Part shown: positions 33,824-39,657 of the stretch, one piece after another
How the letters are laid out: each line of letters begins with the position of its first letter
How positions within the stretch are numbered: position 1 is the first letter of the stretch
Source of the DNA: UBA9676 sp036522155
GTDB lineage: Bacteria > Actinomycetota > Actinomycetes > Streptosporangiales > Streptosporangiaceae
DNA length: 39,657 bases
NCBI GenBank assembly: GCA_036522155.1
Contig: DATDGI010000249.1
Span: forward strand, 1-39,657
Direction: 5' to 3'
The notes under the pieces: model-generated
Database searches by the model: none
Told to the model about the DNA's origin: nothing
Seen by the model: only the letters and a program-made list of their open reading frames with translations
Position numbers and translations under genes: made by a program

Positions 33824-34786
33824 TCAGCGCTGGCCGGCCCGGGCCAGCGCCCGCTCGGCCTCAGCGGCCAGGGTGCCGACCAGGTCAGCCGCCGGACTGA
33901 GGCCGGTGATGAGGTCGATAGCCTCGCTGGCCCAGACCGGCAGCGGCGGGAGCTCGCCCCGGGCCACTCCCTCCTGGTAGGCCCGCTGGGCATCGGCGTC
34001 GGCGGCGAGTTCGTCTTCCCGGCCGCGCCACCGCTCAAGGAAGGGGTGGCCGAGCGAGCGGCCCGAGTACCTCGCTGGCCACGATGAGCCACGGGCGATG
34101 TCGAGCACCCGGCTGCGCTCGGTGTCCTCCCCTCCTCCCTCGATGATCGCCTTGGTGATCGATGGATGGACAAGTGCCTCCGGGGTGGCCTGGAACCTGG
34201 TCCCGATGAGAGCCCCGGCCGCCCCCAGCGCCAGGGCCGCTGCCACCCCCCGCCCGTCGGCTATTCCGCCCGCGGCCAGCACCGGGATCGGAGCCGCCAG
34301 GTCGGCCACCACCGGGACGAAAGGCAGCGTGGATCGCCCCCGCCGGGCGCCGTGCCCGCCGGCCTCGGTTCCCTGCGCCACGATGACATCGGCGCCGATG
34401 TCAAGCGCCTGCCGGGCCTCGTCGAGGCCGGTGACCTGAAGGATCAGCGCTGTCCCGGCCTGGCGGATGGGCTCGATGAACGGCCGGGGGTCGCCGAAAG
34501 AAAGCATGACCGCCCGCGGCTGAAACTCCAGTGCCCGCTCGACCGCACCGACGTCGATGGCCCAGCTCAAGAACCCGACACCCCAGGGCTCGCTGGTGCG
34601 CTCGGTCACGATCGCCAGTTCGCGGTCCAGCCACTGCCGGCCTCCTAGGCCGCCGCCGACCAGCCCCAGGCCGCCGCCGTTGGACACCGCTGCCGCCAGT
34701 GCGCCGCCCGCAGAGCCGCCCATCGGGGCCAGGGCGATGGGGTGCCGCACCGAGAAGAACTCCGTGAACGAGGTGACCAGTGCCAT
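33824..34786 (-). CDS. Nitronate monooxygenase family FMN protein
   Basis: 320 residues from the ATG at 34786, with GAGG nine bases upstream; an ATG three codons earlier is in frame. TIM barrel of the 2-nitropropane dioxygenase family: HPIALAPMGGSAGGALAAAV, then VIVAQGTEAGGHGARRG, which holds the catalytic-type His, and VLAAGGIADGRGVAAALALG plus GALIGTRFQAT for FMN phosphate binding. It would oxidise alkyl nitronates with FMN and oxygen. The last 100 residues are family-typical. The isoprenylcysteine methyltransferase-like gene precedes it by 51 bp. Confidence 0.88.
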   Translation of the reverse strand: MALVTSFTEFFSVRHPIALAPMGGSAGGALAAAVSNGGGLGLVGGGLGGRQWLDRELAIVTERTSEPWGVGFLSWAIDVGAVERALEFQPRAVMLSFGDPRPFIEPIRQAGTALILQVTGLDEARQALDIGADVIVAQGTEAGGHGARRGRSTLPFVPVVADLAAPIPVLAAGGIADGRGVAAALALGAAGALIGTRFQATPEALVHPSITKAIIEGGGEDTERSRVLDIARGSSWPARYSGRSLGHPFLERWRGREDELAADADAQRAYQEGVARGELPPLPVWASEAIDLITGLSPAADLVGTLAAEAERALARAGQR

Positions 34787-34837
34787 GGCTGCCATCCTCG
34801 CCCCCGCCCGGCCAGCCAGCCACCTCAGCGAAAAGGT

Positions 34838-35365
34838 CTAACCGGACATGGGCGACCGCTGGCGGGAGCCGGCCGGGGAGCCGCCGCGCGGCGGGCGGGG
34901 GAGCCAGCGCCGGACCGTCCGCCGGTACTCCTGGTAGCTGCGGCCGTAGCGGCGGGCCAGCGTCCGTTCCTCATAACCGATGACGAACAGGTGGAAGGAC
35001 ACCGCCATGATGTCGGCGTAGGCCAGCAGCGGTAGCGACATGAACAGCCAGGCTTCCCCCAGCACGACCAGGAGCGCGCCAATGTAGATCGGGTTGCGCA
35101 CCCAGCGGCAGGGCCCGGTCACGACAACGCGCCTAGGTGCGTCCCACGGGCCGGGCGTGCCCCGCCCCACCGCCGCGAAGTTCCAGACACACCATGCGTA
35201 CAGGGCTGCCCCGGCGGCGATGACAGGAACCGCCACCCAGGCCTCCGGCGTGGCGGCGTGCCCGTTGCGCGTCAGGATCCACCACGGAACCCAGGCTCCC
35301 CCCAGCCCTGGCACCACGACCGTGAACACAAGGTTACGTACGACGAGGCTTATCGTGCGGGCCAT
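34838..35365 (-). CDS. Isoprenylcysteine carboxyl methyltransferase-like membrane protein
   Basis: 175 residues with about four hydrophobic segments. The second half carries the family signature: TGPCRWVRNPIYIGALLVVL, the RNPxY motif that binds S-adenosylmethionine, then YEERTLARRYGRSYQEYRRT, the EE...LxxxFGxxYxxY motif. Bacterial members (phospholipid or isoprenoid methyltransferases, also called ICMT-like) are mostly uncharacterised. Same strand as the nitronate monooxygenase and methyltransferase genes. Confidence 0.85.
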   Translation of the reverse strand: MARTISLVVRNLVFTVVVPGLGGAWVPWWILTRNGHAATPEAWVAVPVIAAGAALYAWCVWNFAAVGRGTPGPWDAPRRVVVTGPCRWVRNPIYIGALLVVLGEAWLFMSLPLLAYADIMAVSFHLFVIGYEERTLARRYGRSYQEYRRTVRRWLPRPPRGGSPAGSRQRSPMSG

Positions 35366-35480
35366 CTTCGCTCACCGCTCCCTTCCCGGCCACGGGCGGC
35401 GACGCGCCGTCACCGGTCCCACACCTCCCGGCTGGTGTATGTGACCGGCGGGCGCCGGGGCAGTCATCTTCGCCGGTGCC

Positions 35481-35945
35481 TCAGGCGCGATGGTGGGGCC
35501 CATGGAAGATGAGCCACCACCAGGCGACCGGAACCTCGTTGCTGGAGACGAGCACGAACCCCGGGTGACCATTACCGGGCACGTCGTCGCCGACGAAGGC
35601 CTCGAACACCTGTCTGCCCGCCGCGGTCTGGGACACCGTCGCCGAGCAGGTGGTTCCGCTGCCGCATACCGCGAGTTCCGCGCCGGTCGTCTCGCTGTAG
35701 ATGGTGATGTAGTACGGGGTCGGCCCGACATCAGTGTTGGTGGTGGCCGTCAGCGTGACGGATTGCCCCGCGAGGGGATAGGACCAACTGGCCGCGAGTG
35801 AGTCGGCGAAGCCGTTGCCAGCGGCGGGAAGTGCCGGGGCGGCAGGAGCCGCCACGGCGCTGCCGGCCAGGCAGCACACGCCGAGAGCGGCCGCCGACAT
35901 CGTGCCGGCGATACGCGACAGTGACCGATGCGCGCGAGATTTCAT
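35481..35945 (-). CDS. Secreted hypothetical protein
   Basis: 154 residues with a clear signal peptide: MKSRAHRSLSRIAGTMSAAA, a hydrophobic core, and AAPAAPA as probable cleavage region. The mature part is beta-rich (LAGQSVTLTATTNTDVGPTP, YYITIYSETTGAELAV) with two cysteines (CGSGTTC) close enough for a disulfide loop, and resembles an Ig-like domain. A ribosome site GGAGGGA lies before the ATG. Ends WWLIFHGPHHRA. Function unknown. Confidence 0.7.
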   Translation of the reverse strand: MKSRAHRSLSRIAGTMSAAALGVCCLAGSAVAAPAAPALPAAGNGFADSLAASWSYPLAGQSVTLTATTNTDVGPTPYYITIYSETTGAELAVCGSGTTCSATVSQTAAGRQVFEAFVGDDVPGNGHPGFVLVSSNEVPVAWWWLIFHGPHHRA

Positions 35946-36047
35946 GGTGCTGTCCCTCCAGTAACAGAAGCTGTCACCGGTAGGAGTCGCCGGCCGTCAC
36001 CTGCCAGCAGAAAATCGCACCCGGTCCCGCCCGCCTGGCGGCAGCGG

Positions 36048-36122
36048 GCGCACCGGACCGGCCACACCGGAGGGAGGCGCACTGGACCTGGACGCACCGG
36101 AGGGAGCCGCACCGGACCGGGG
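36048..36122. repeat. Imperfect tandem repeat, about 30 bp, 2.5 copies
   Basis: Units start GCGCACCGGACC (36048), GCGCACTGGACC (36077) and CCGCACCGGACC (36107); the first two share CACCGGAGGGAG at their ends. It lies in the gap between the secreted protein and a frameshifted gene. Confidence 0.6.
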
Positions 36123-36145
36123 CCACTGCCCGCCCCGCCGCGAAG

Positions 36146-36719
36146 CTAGCCGAGGCCGCCGAACTCCTCGTAGTCGGCCAGGGCGTCGCTCTCGCCTCCG
36201 ACGATCGTGACCCTGGCCGGGAAGGCCACGCCGGGGACGGTGAAGAACAGCACCACCCCGTTGTCCACGCTGTCCGCGAGCTCGGTGCCGTCCGCGAACA
36301 CGAGCCGGACCAGCCGCGCCTGGTCAGCACCGGCGCCGATCACATGACCGCCCGCGGCGAAAAGCTCCGCATTCCACTGGGCGGCGAAGTTCACCCACGG
36401 CCTGCTCCGCTGCGGCCCGCCCCCGCCGCCGCCACCGACCGGGGACGCGATCCAGCTCCCATCTGGTTCCTGCCAGGAACGGACGAGCCAGTTGCCGGGG
36501 CCGTACTCGCGGGTGGCGAAATCAACCGAGTGCAGCTGGCAGCCGGGAAACGCGCGGCTCTTGCGGAATTCAACCGTCGCCGGATCGGCGCCTTTCGCCG
36601 CCGCCCGCCCGGGCCGAGGCCACCCAGCCGCCCGGTCCGGACGGGCTGGACGAGACGACCGGCCCCGGCTCGGCGACCAGGTAATCGAAGACCGCCTGCT
36701 GCGCGTCTTGCAGGGACAT
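36146..36719 (-). pseudogene. Hypothetical protein gene with a frameshift
   Basis: From the ATG at 36719 the frame reads MSLQDAQQAVFDYLVAEPGP and GPGGWVASARA, then at about 36600-36612 (a run of GGC repeats) one extra base switches the frame. The second frame continues AKGADPATVEFRKSRAFPGC, LHSVDFATREYGPGNWLVR, WQEPDGSWIASPVGGGGG, FAAQWNAELFAAGGHVIG, FTVPGVAFPARVTIVGG and stops at 36146. Joined length is about 190 residues. The function is unknown. The shift is at a GC repeat, so a sequencing error is possible. Confidence 0.6.
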
Positions 36720-36763
36720 CAGCGACCTCCGGACGTGCGCGGTGATCCCCTCAACGCCGCTGC

Positions 36764-37177
36764 TCACATCCTATGAAGCGGCAGCAGCCCGGCGCTGACC
36801 GGCGTGAAACCGCATGCCCCGATATAGAACGGCGCCAGCTCAGCACCGAAGTCCACGTGCAGGTAGTCGCACCCGGCGGCCTGGGCGCCGCGCCGGGCGT
36901 GCTCGACCAGCCCGGTGCCAATGCCCTGGCCGCGTGCCGTCCGGGCGACCATGGTGTCCTGCAGCCAGGCGTGCACCAGGCCGTCCCAGAGCACGTTGAC
37001 GAACCCGGCCAGGCTGGCCCCATCCCGGGCGACCACCCAGCCGAGACTGTGCCGGTGCACGAGCTCGACCCAGTTCCACTCCGACTCGTCGAACACCCGG
37101 GTCTGGAACGCCTCCGCGTGCAGCGCGTTGACTTCGTGGCTGGTGAAGGCGCCCCTCCACTCGAAGATCACCGCCAT
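36764..37177 (-). CDS. GNAT family N-acetyltransferase
   Basis: 137 residues, MAVIFEWRGAFTSHEVNALH. Acetyl-CoA binding segment VARTARGQGIGTGLVEHARR (R-x-x-G-x-G) near residue 80-98, preceded by strand LQDTMV and followed by CDYLHVDFGAELAPFYIGAC and GFTPVSAGLL. Single-domain GNAT; acceptor unknown. Located 31 bp upstream of the Lrp gene's end, same strand, and it ends 45 bp before the frameshifted gene begins. Confidence 0.85.
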   Translation of the reverse strand: MAVIFEWRGAFTSHEVNALHAEAFQTRVFDESEWNWVELVHRHSLGWVVARDGASLAGFVNVLWDGLVHAWLQDTMVARTARGQGIGTGLVEHARRGAQAAGCDYLHVDFGAELAPFYIGACGFTPVSAGLLPLHRM

Positions 37178-37207
37178 GACGCCAAACCTAGCCCGCCGCT
37201 GCGCCCT

Positions 37208-37660
37208 CTAGGCAGGCAACGGCCGGTCGTGCACGATGCGCTTCATGACCAGGGTGGACGTCATCCGCTGGACCCCGGGCAGCACGCTCAGCCGGTCGTC
37301 TTGCAGGCGCTGGTAGGCAGCCATGTCGGTGGTGACCACGCGCAACAGGTAGTCCGGGTCGCCGAAGAGCCGCTCGGCCTGCACCACGTTCGGGATGCGC
37401 GCCAGGCCTTCTTCGAAACCCAGCAGGGTCTCCCGGTCCTCCTGGCGCATGGTGACAAAGACCAGCGCCTCGAAGCCCAGGCCGAGCGCCTCGGCGTCCA
37501 CCACGGCGCGGTAGCCGCGGATGGCGCCGGTGCGTTCCAGTTCCTTGAGCCGCCGGTGGCATGGGGAGATGCTCAGGCCCACCTGGGCCGCCACCTCGGT
37601 GACGGTCAGCCGCCCGTCGGCTTGGAGCGCGGCAAGGATCTTGCGGTCAAGGGCGTCCAT
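37208..37660 (-). CDS. Lrp/AsnC family regulator
   Basis: 150 residues from the ATG at 37660 (MDALDRKILAALQADGRLTV). HTH: VTEVAAQVGLSISPCHRRLK; then the RAM ligand domain (GFEALVFVTMRQEDRETLLG, VVQAERLFGDPDYLLRVVTT). The frame extends 80 codons upstream but that overlaps the start of the divergent exporter. Divergent pairing with a LysE-type exporter is the well-known arrangement for Lrp-like control of amino-acid export, so it likely activates the exporter when an amino acid accumulates. Confidence 0.92.
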   Translation of the reverse strand: MDALDRKILAALQADGRLTVTEVAAQVGLSISPCHRRLKELERTGAIRGYRAVVDAEALGLGFEALVFVTMRQEDRETLLGFEEGLARIPNVVQAERLFGDPDYLLRVVTTDMAAYQRLQDDRLSVLPGVQRMTSTLVMKRIVHDRPLPA

Positions 37661-37670
37661 GCAGTTGATT

Positions 37671-37750
37671 CTTCCACAAAAGCTGGCGCTCACAGCAATA
37701 TTTAGGAACACTTTTCGCCAGTCCGGGGATAGTTTGCTTCCACAGAAGCT
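37671..37750. promoter_or_regulatory. Repeated sites between lrp and lysE-type genes
   Basis: CTTCCACAAAAGCT (37671-37684) and CTTCCACAGAAGCT (37737-37750) are identical at 13 of 14 positions, and the second is a near-perfect inverted repeat (GCTTC-CACA-GAAGC from 37736). They flank the AT-rich middle of the 109-bp divergent gap. They are the best candidates for binding of the Lrp-type regulator. Confidence 0.55.
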
Positions 37751-37769
37751 ATTCACGGGAGGGCTTCCC

Positions 37770-38387
37770 ATGGCTGCCAGCGCTGTCCTCGCCTTCTGGG
37801 CCGTCGCCGTCATGCTGATCGCCGTGCCCGGTCCGGACTGGGCCTTCGTGCTCAGCTCCGGGCTCCGCGGCCGCACCGTCCTGCCCGCCGTCAGCGGCAT
37901 CGTCCTGGGTTACGCCGGGATCACTGTCGCCGTCGCGGCCGGCGTCGGCGCCGTTGTCGCGAGCTCCCCGGCCCTGCTGACCGGGCTGACCGTGGCCGGT
38001 GGCCTCTACCTGATCTGGCACGGGACCAGGACGTTCGCGAGACCCGCACCGCCCGCCGCCCAGCGGGGCGCCCCAGCCGGCCAGGGCCGGGCCATCCTCG
38101 CCCGGGGCATGGGCGTCAGCGCCCTCAACCCCAAGGGCCTGCTCGTCTTCCTCGCTCTGCTGCCGCAGTTCGCCAGCCCCCGCTGGACCTGGCCGCTCAT
38201 GGCCCAGCTCGGGTTCCTAGGGCTGATCTTCATGCTGAGTTGTGCGGTCTTCTATCTCTGCCTCGGGTCCGTCGCGCGCAAGATCCTGCAAACCCACCCA
38301 GCCGCCGCGCGTGCTATCACCCGGTTCTCCGGCGCCGCCATGGCCGTCGTCGGCGTCCTCCTCCTCATCGAACGCCTGCTTGCCTGA
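37770..38387 (+). CDS. LysE family amino-acid exporter
   Basis: 205 residues from the ATG at 37770 with GGGAGGG upstream (MAASAVLAFWAVAVMLIAVP). The LysE/RhtB signature PGPDWAFVLSSGLRGR is in the first loop, followed by six hydrophobic segments and the conserved GMGVSALNPKGLLVFLALLP. It would pump amino acids or related molecules out. Divergent from the Lrp regulator, which probably controls it. Confidence 0.9.
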   Translation: MAASAVLAFWAVAVMLIAVPGPDWAFVLSSGLRGRTVLPAVSGIVLGYAGITVAVAAGVGAVVASSPALLTGLTVAGGLYLIWHGTRTFARPAPPAAQRGAPAGQGRAILARGMGVSALNPKGLLVFLALLPQFASPRWTWPLMAQLGFLGLIFMLSCAVFYLCLGSVARKILQTHPAAARAITRFSGAAMAVVGVLLLIERLLA

Positions 38388-38513
38388 GCGATGCCCAGCG
38401 GCAGTTGCCAGCCCCGGAAATCCCGGTCGGATGTGGCGATGCTGCGGGCGCAGCCGGAGTTGTCCGGGCCGGTGGCCTGGCGGGCCGTCCGACGCGGGGG
38501 CCTTGATCATCGG

Positions 38514-38849
38514 CTAATCGCGGTCAGGTAGCAACGCGACTTGCCAGTCGTCTCGGTATATCACCATTGACTTGGACGGATTCTTGCGCCGGATGACACG
38601 GAAGGCGCGACCACTGGCTCGAGCCTCGGCCACCACGCGCAGGCCATAGGCACGCCATCCGCGCTCGGTGAACCAGAAACGCACTCGGGGGTTGGACAGC
38701 ACAGGCATCGGCAAGTCGCCCCATGCATCATCCGCGACTCCGGCGTTAAACGCACCCATCAGCCGGCCTCGGCTCAGCGAGATCTCCATGGCGCCGGACT
38801 CCTCCGACCAGACCCACTCGCTCGACTCTCCGACCACACGGTAGATCAA
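38514..38849 (-). CDS. Hypothetical protein, 111 residues
   Basis: MIYRVVGESSEWVWSEESGA. Mixed alpha/beta with no membrane segment. The middle RVRFWFTERGWRAYGLRVVA followed by RASGRAFRVIRRKNPSKSMV and the end VIYRDDWQVALLPDRD suggest a small soluble protein of a type often found near toxin-antitoxin loci in actinobacteria, but I do not recognise the family. Lower GC in third positions than core genes. No partner gene adjoins it. Confidence 0.6.
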   Translation of the reverse strand: MIYRVVGESSEWVWSEESGAMEISLSRGRLMGAFNAGVADDAWGDLPMPVLSNPRVRFWFTERGWRAYGLRVVAEARASGRAFRVIRRKNPSKSMVIYRDDWQVALLPDRD

Positions 38850-39403
38850 CTAATCTCCCCGGCCGTCGTCTAACTGAGTGATCGTCAGCCGCCGATCGCG
38901 TCCGTACGGGCGTCGCGCTCGTGCAGCCGCTCGCTGGATTATCCGATTGCATCACGCGGGCGGTTCCCGGCAGCTGCTCCGGACGCTGTTTTCGCGCGGG
39001 TGGGTGGTGGCGTCTAGGACGGTAGCGATCGTGAGGCGCGTCGTCGTTCGGTCAGCCCAAGGGCCAGGACGATTCCGGCCGCCGCGGCGGCGAGGACGAA
39101 GGGTGGCGGTCGGCTGCGGCTGCGCCTGGCCGCCCGCCGCGGGAATATTCGTTGGCCAACGTTACGCTGCATCCTTACAGTGGTAAATGCCGGCAGAAGG
39201 GAACTCCACGTGACACTCCGGTCAGCACGTTACGAGCGGGACCAGCGGCATGCCTGCATGCCCGCGACCTCGCCGATCGGTGCTGCCCTGGTTAGCAATG
39301 GGCAGTTCCCGGAGGCGGCAACTGGATAAGCCAGCACGATAAGGCCAGACCACGAGCCGCCCGCCGGGGAAACCTCAGCGAGGCGGTTCTTTCAATTTCA
39401 TAA
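38850..39403. other. Largely gene-free stretch
   Basis: 554 bp without a confident gene. One small ORF is listed separately (39014-39172). The rest has no clear coding signal, repeat or promoter that I could support. Confidence 0.4.
39014..39172 (-). CDS. Possible small membrane protein, 52 residues
   Basis: From the ATG at 39172 (TAAGG just before it): MQRNVGQRIFPRRAARRSRS, then one hydrophobic segment (PPPFVLAAAAAGIVLALGLT) and an Arg/Ser-rich end. A plausible single-helix protein with strongly positive flanks, but no homology can be claimed and chance is not excluded. Confidence 0.25.
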   Translation of the reverse strand: MQRNVGQRIFPRRAARRSRSRPPPFVLAAAAAGIVLALGLTERRRASRSLPS

Positions 39404-39471
39404 GCGGGTGCGGACGGTTACGCCGCCGGTCCCCAAAACCGGCCGAGAGGGTTCGACTCCTTCCACCCGTG
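39404..39471 (+). tRNA. Degenerate tRNA-Trp(CCA)-like sequence
   Basis: 68 bases fold partly as a tRNA: acceptor GCGGGTG with CACCCGT, anticodon stem CCGGT with ACCGG, T-stem GAGGG with CCTTC around TTCGACT. The anticodon would be CCA (39433-39435) and the arm closely resembles a normal tRNA-Trp. Deviations: C instead of U at position 33, a shrunken D-arm (three pairs at most, no 8-9 spacer), and G-U closing of the acceptor. It may be a pseudogene, an element-borne tRNA or an attachment site. Confidence 0.4.
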
Positions 39472-39657
39472 CGGGCACCACCTCCGGGTGAACGTGCTGG
39501 CTGGTTGATAACTCCACAGCGTGAGCATCACGCGCAGGCTCAGGGACGAACGCCATGAGCCCGTCCCGCCTGCGCCCTATGGCGGGGGCACCAGCGACGA
39601 GTGCCCCCGCTCCCCGGGCTGCTAGCTCCAATTGGCCAGAGCAACTCCCTTGCAAGG

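Noticed and set aside
39398..39655. 85-codon minus-strand protein ending in VEGVEPSRPV
   Set aside because: The ending is the familiar translation of a tRNA T-arm read backwards, here from the tRNA-Trp-like sequence.
1..39657. CRISPR arrays, rRNA genes, complete insertion sequences
   Set aside because: No regularly spaced identical repeats, no rRNA-like sequence and no intact transposase or matched inverted ends were seen.

Overview
The window is a high-GC actinomycete chromosome segment. Bases 1 to about 23,300 match a gene order conserved around the replication origin of Actinomycetota. I recognise the counterparts of the Mycobacterium tuberculosis loci mviN, Rv3909, pcnA, ino1 with its PadR neighbour, Rv0049, ponA1, Rv0051, rpsF-ssb-rpsR-rplI and dnaB. 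Two inteins in DnaB and GTG/TTG starts also fit an actinobacterium. The species cannot be named from the sequence alone.

Core, 1-23,265. On the minus strand lie a pseudokinase (running off the left edge), MurJ and a DUF6049 protein: a cell-wall lipid II flippase module. Divergent from it is the CCA-adding enzyme, whose 3' end overlaps an oppositely oriented MFS transporter by 181 bp. Then come inositol-phosphate synthase and PadR (minus strand), a perfect palindrome that is probably the PadR operator, and on the plus strand DUF5318, a bifunctional penicillin-binding protein, a GT87-type polyprenyl-phosphate mannosyltransferase-like protein and an endonuclease IV-like TIM barrel. The ribosomal/ssb operon follows, then DnaA-box-like sites, then dnaB.

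dnaB encodes about 450 residues of helicase interrupted by two inteins. Intein 1 (419 aa) sits inside the Walker A loop, has Ala at position 1 and the Trp-Cys-Thr signature of class 3 inteins, and carries two four-cysteine zinc motifs inside its LAGLIDADG endonuclease. Intein 2 (366 aa) is class 1. The first half of its endonuclease is missing, and in its place is an in-frame copy of most of a tRNA-Arg gene: 51 bases exactly identical to the tRNA-Arg(ACG) that lies 1.8 kb downstream. This is the most remarkable observation in the window.

Accessory zone, 23,500-39,657. The tRNA-Arg(ACG) gene at 24,156 is followed by about 4.4 kb of mixed and partly decayed genes: a CutA remnant, a GNAT, a frameshifted gene, an IS481-type transposase remnant, a frameshifted F420-dependent nitroreductase, an L7/L12-like small protein and a double ClpX-type zinc-finger protein. 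It ends at a second, degenerate copy of the tRNA-Arg 3' half, so it looks like an old tRNA-integrated island without a surviving integrase. Beyond it are a multi-TM sensor-like protein, an Xre regulator/membrane protein pair with a clear palindromic operator, hypothetical proteins, a methyltransferase, a nitronate monooxygenase, an isoprenylcysteine methyltransferase-like protein, a GNAT, an Lrp regulator divergent from a LysE exporter, and a degenerate tRNA-Trp-like sequence near the right edge. Three genes in this zone carry single-base frameshifts, while I noticed none in the core.
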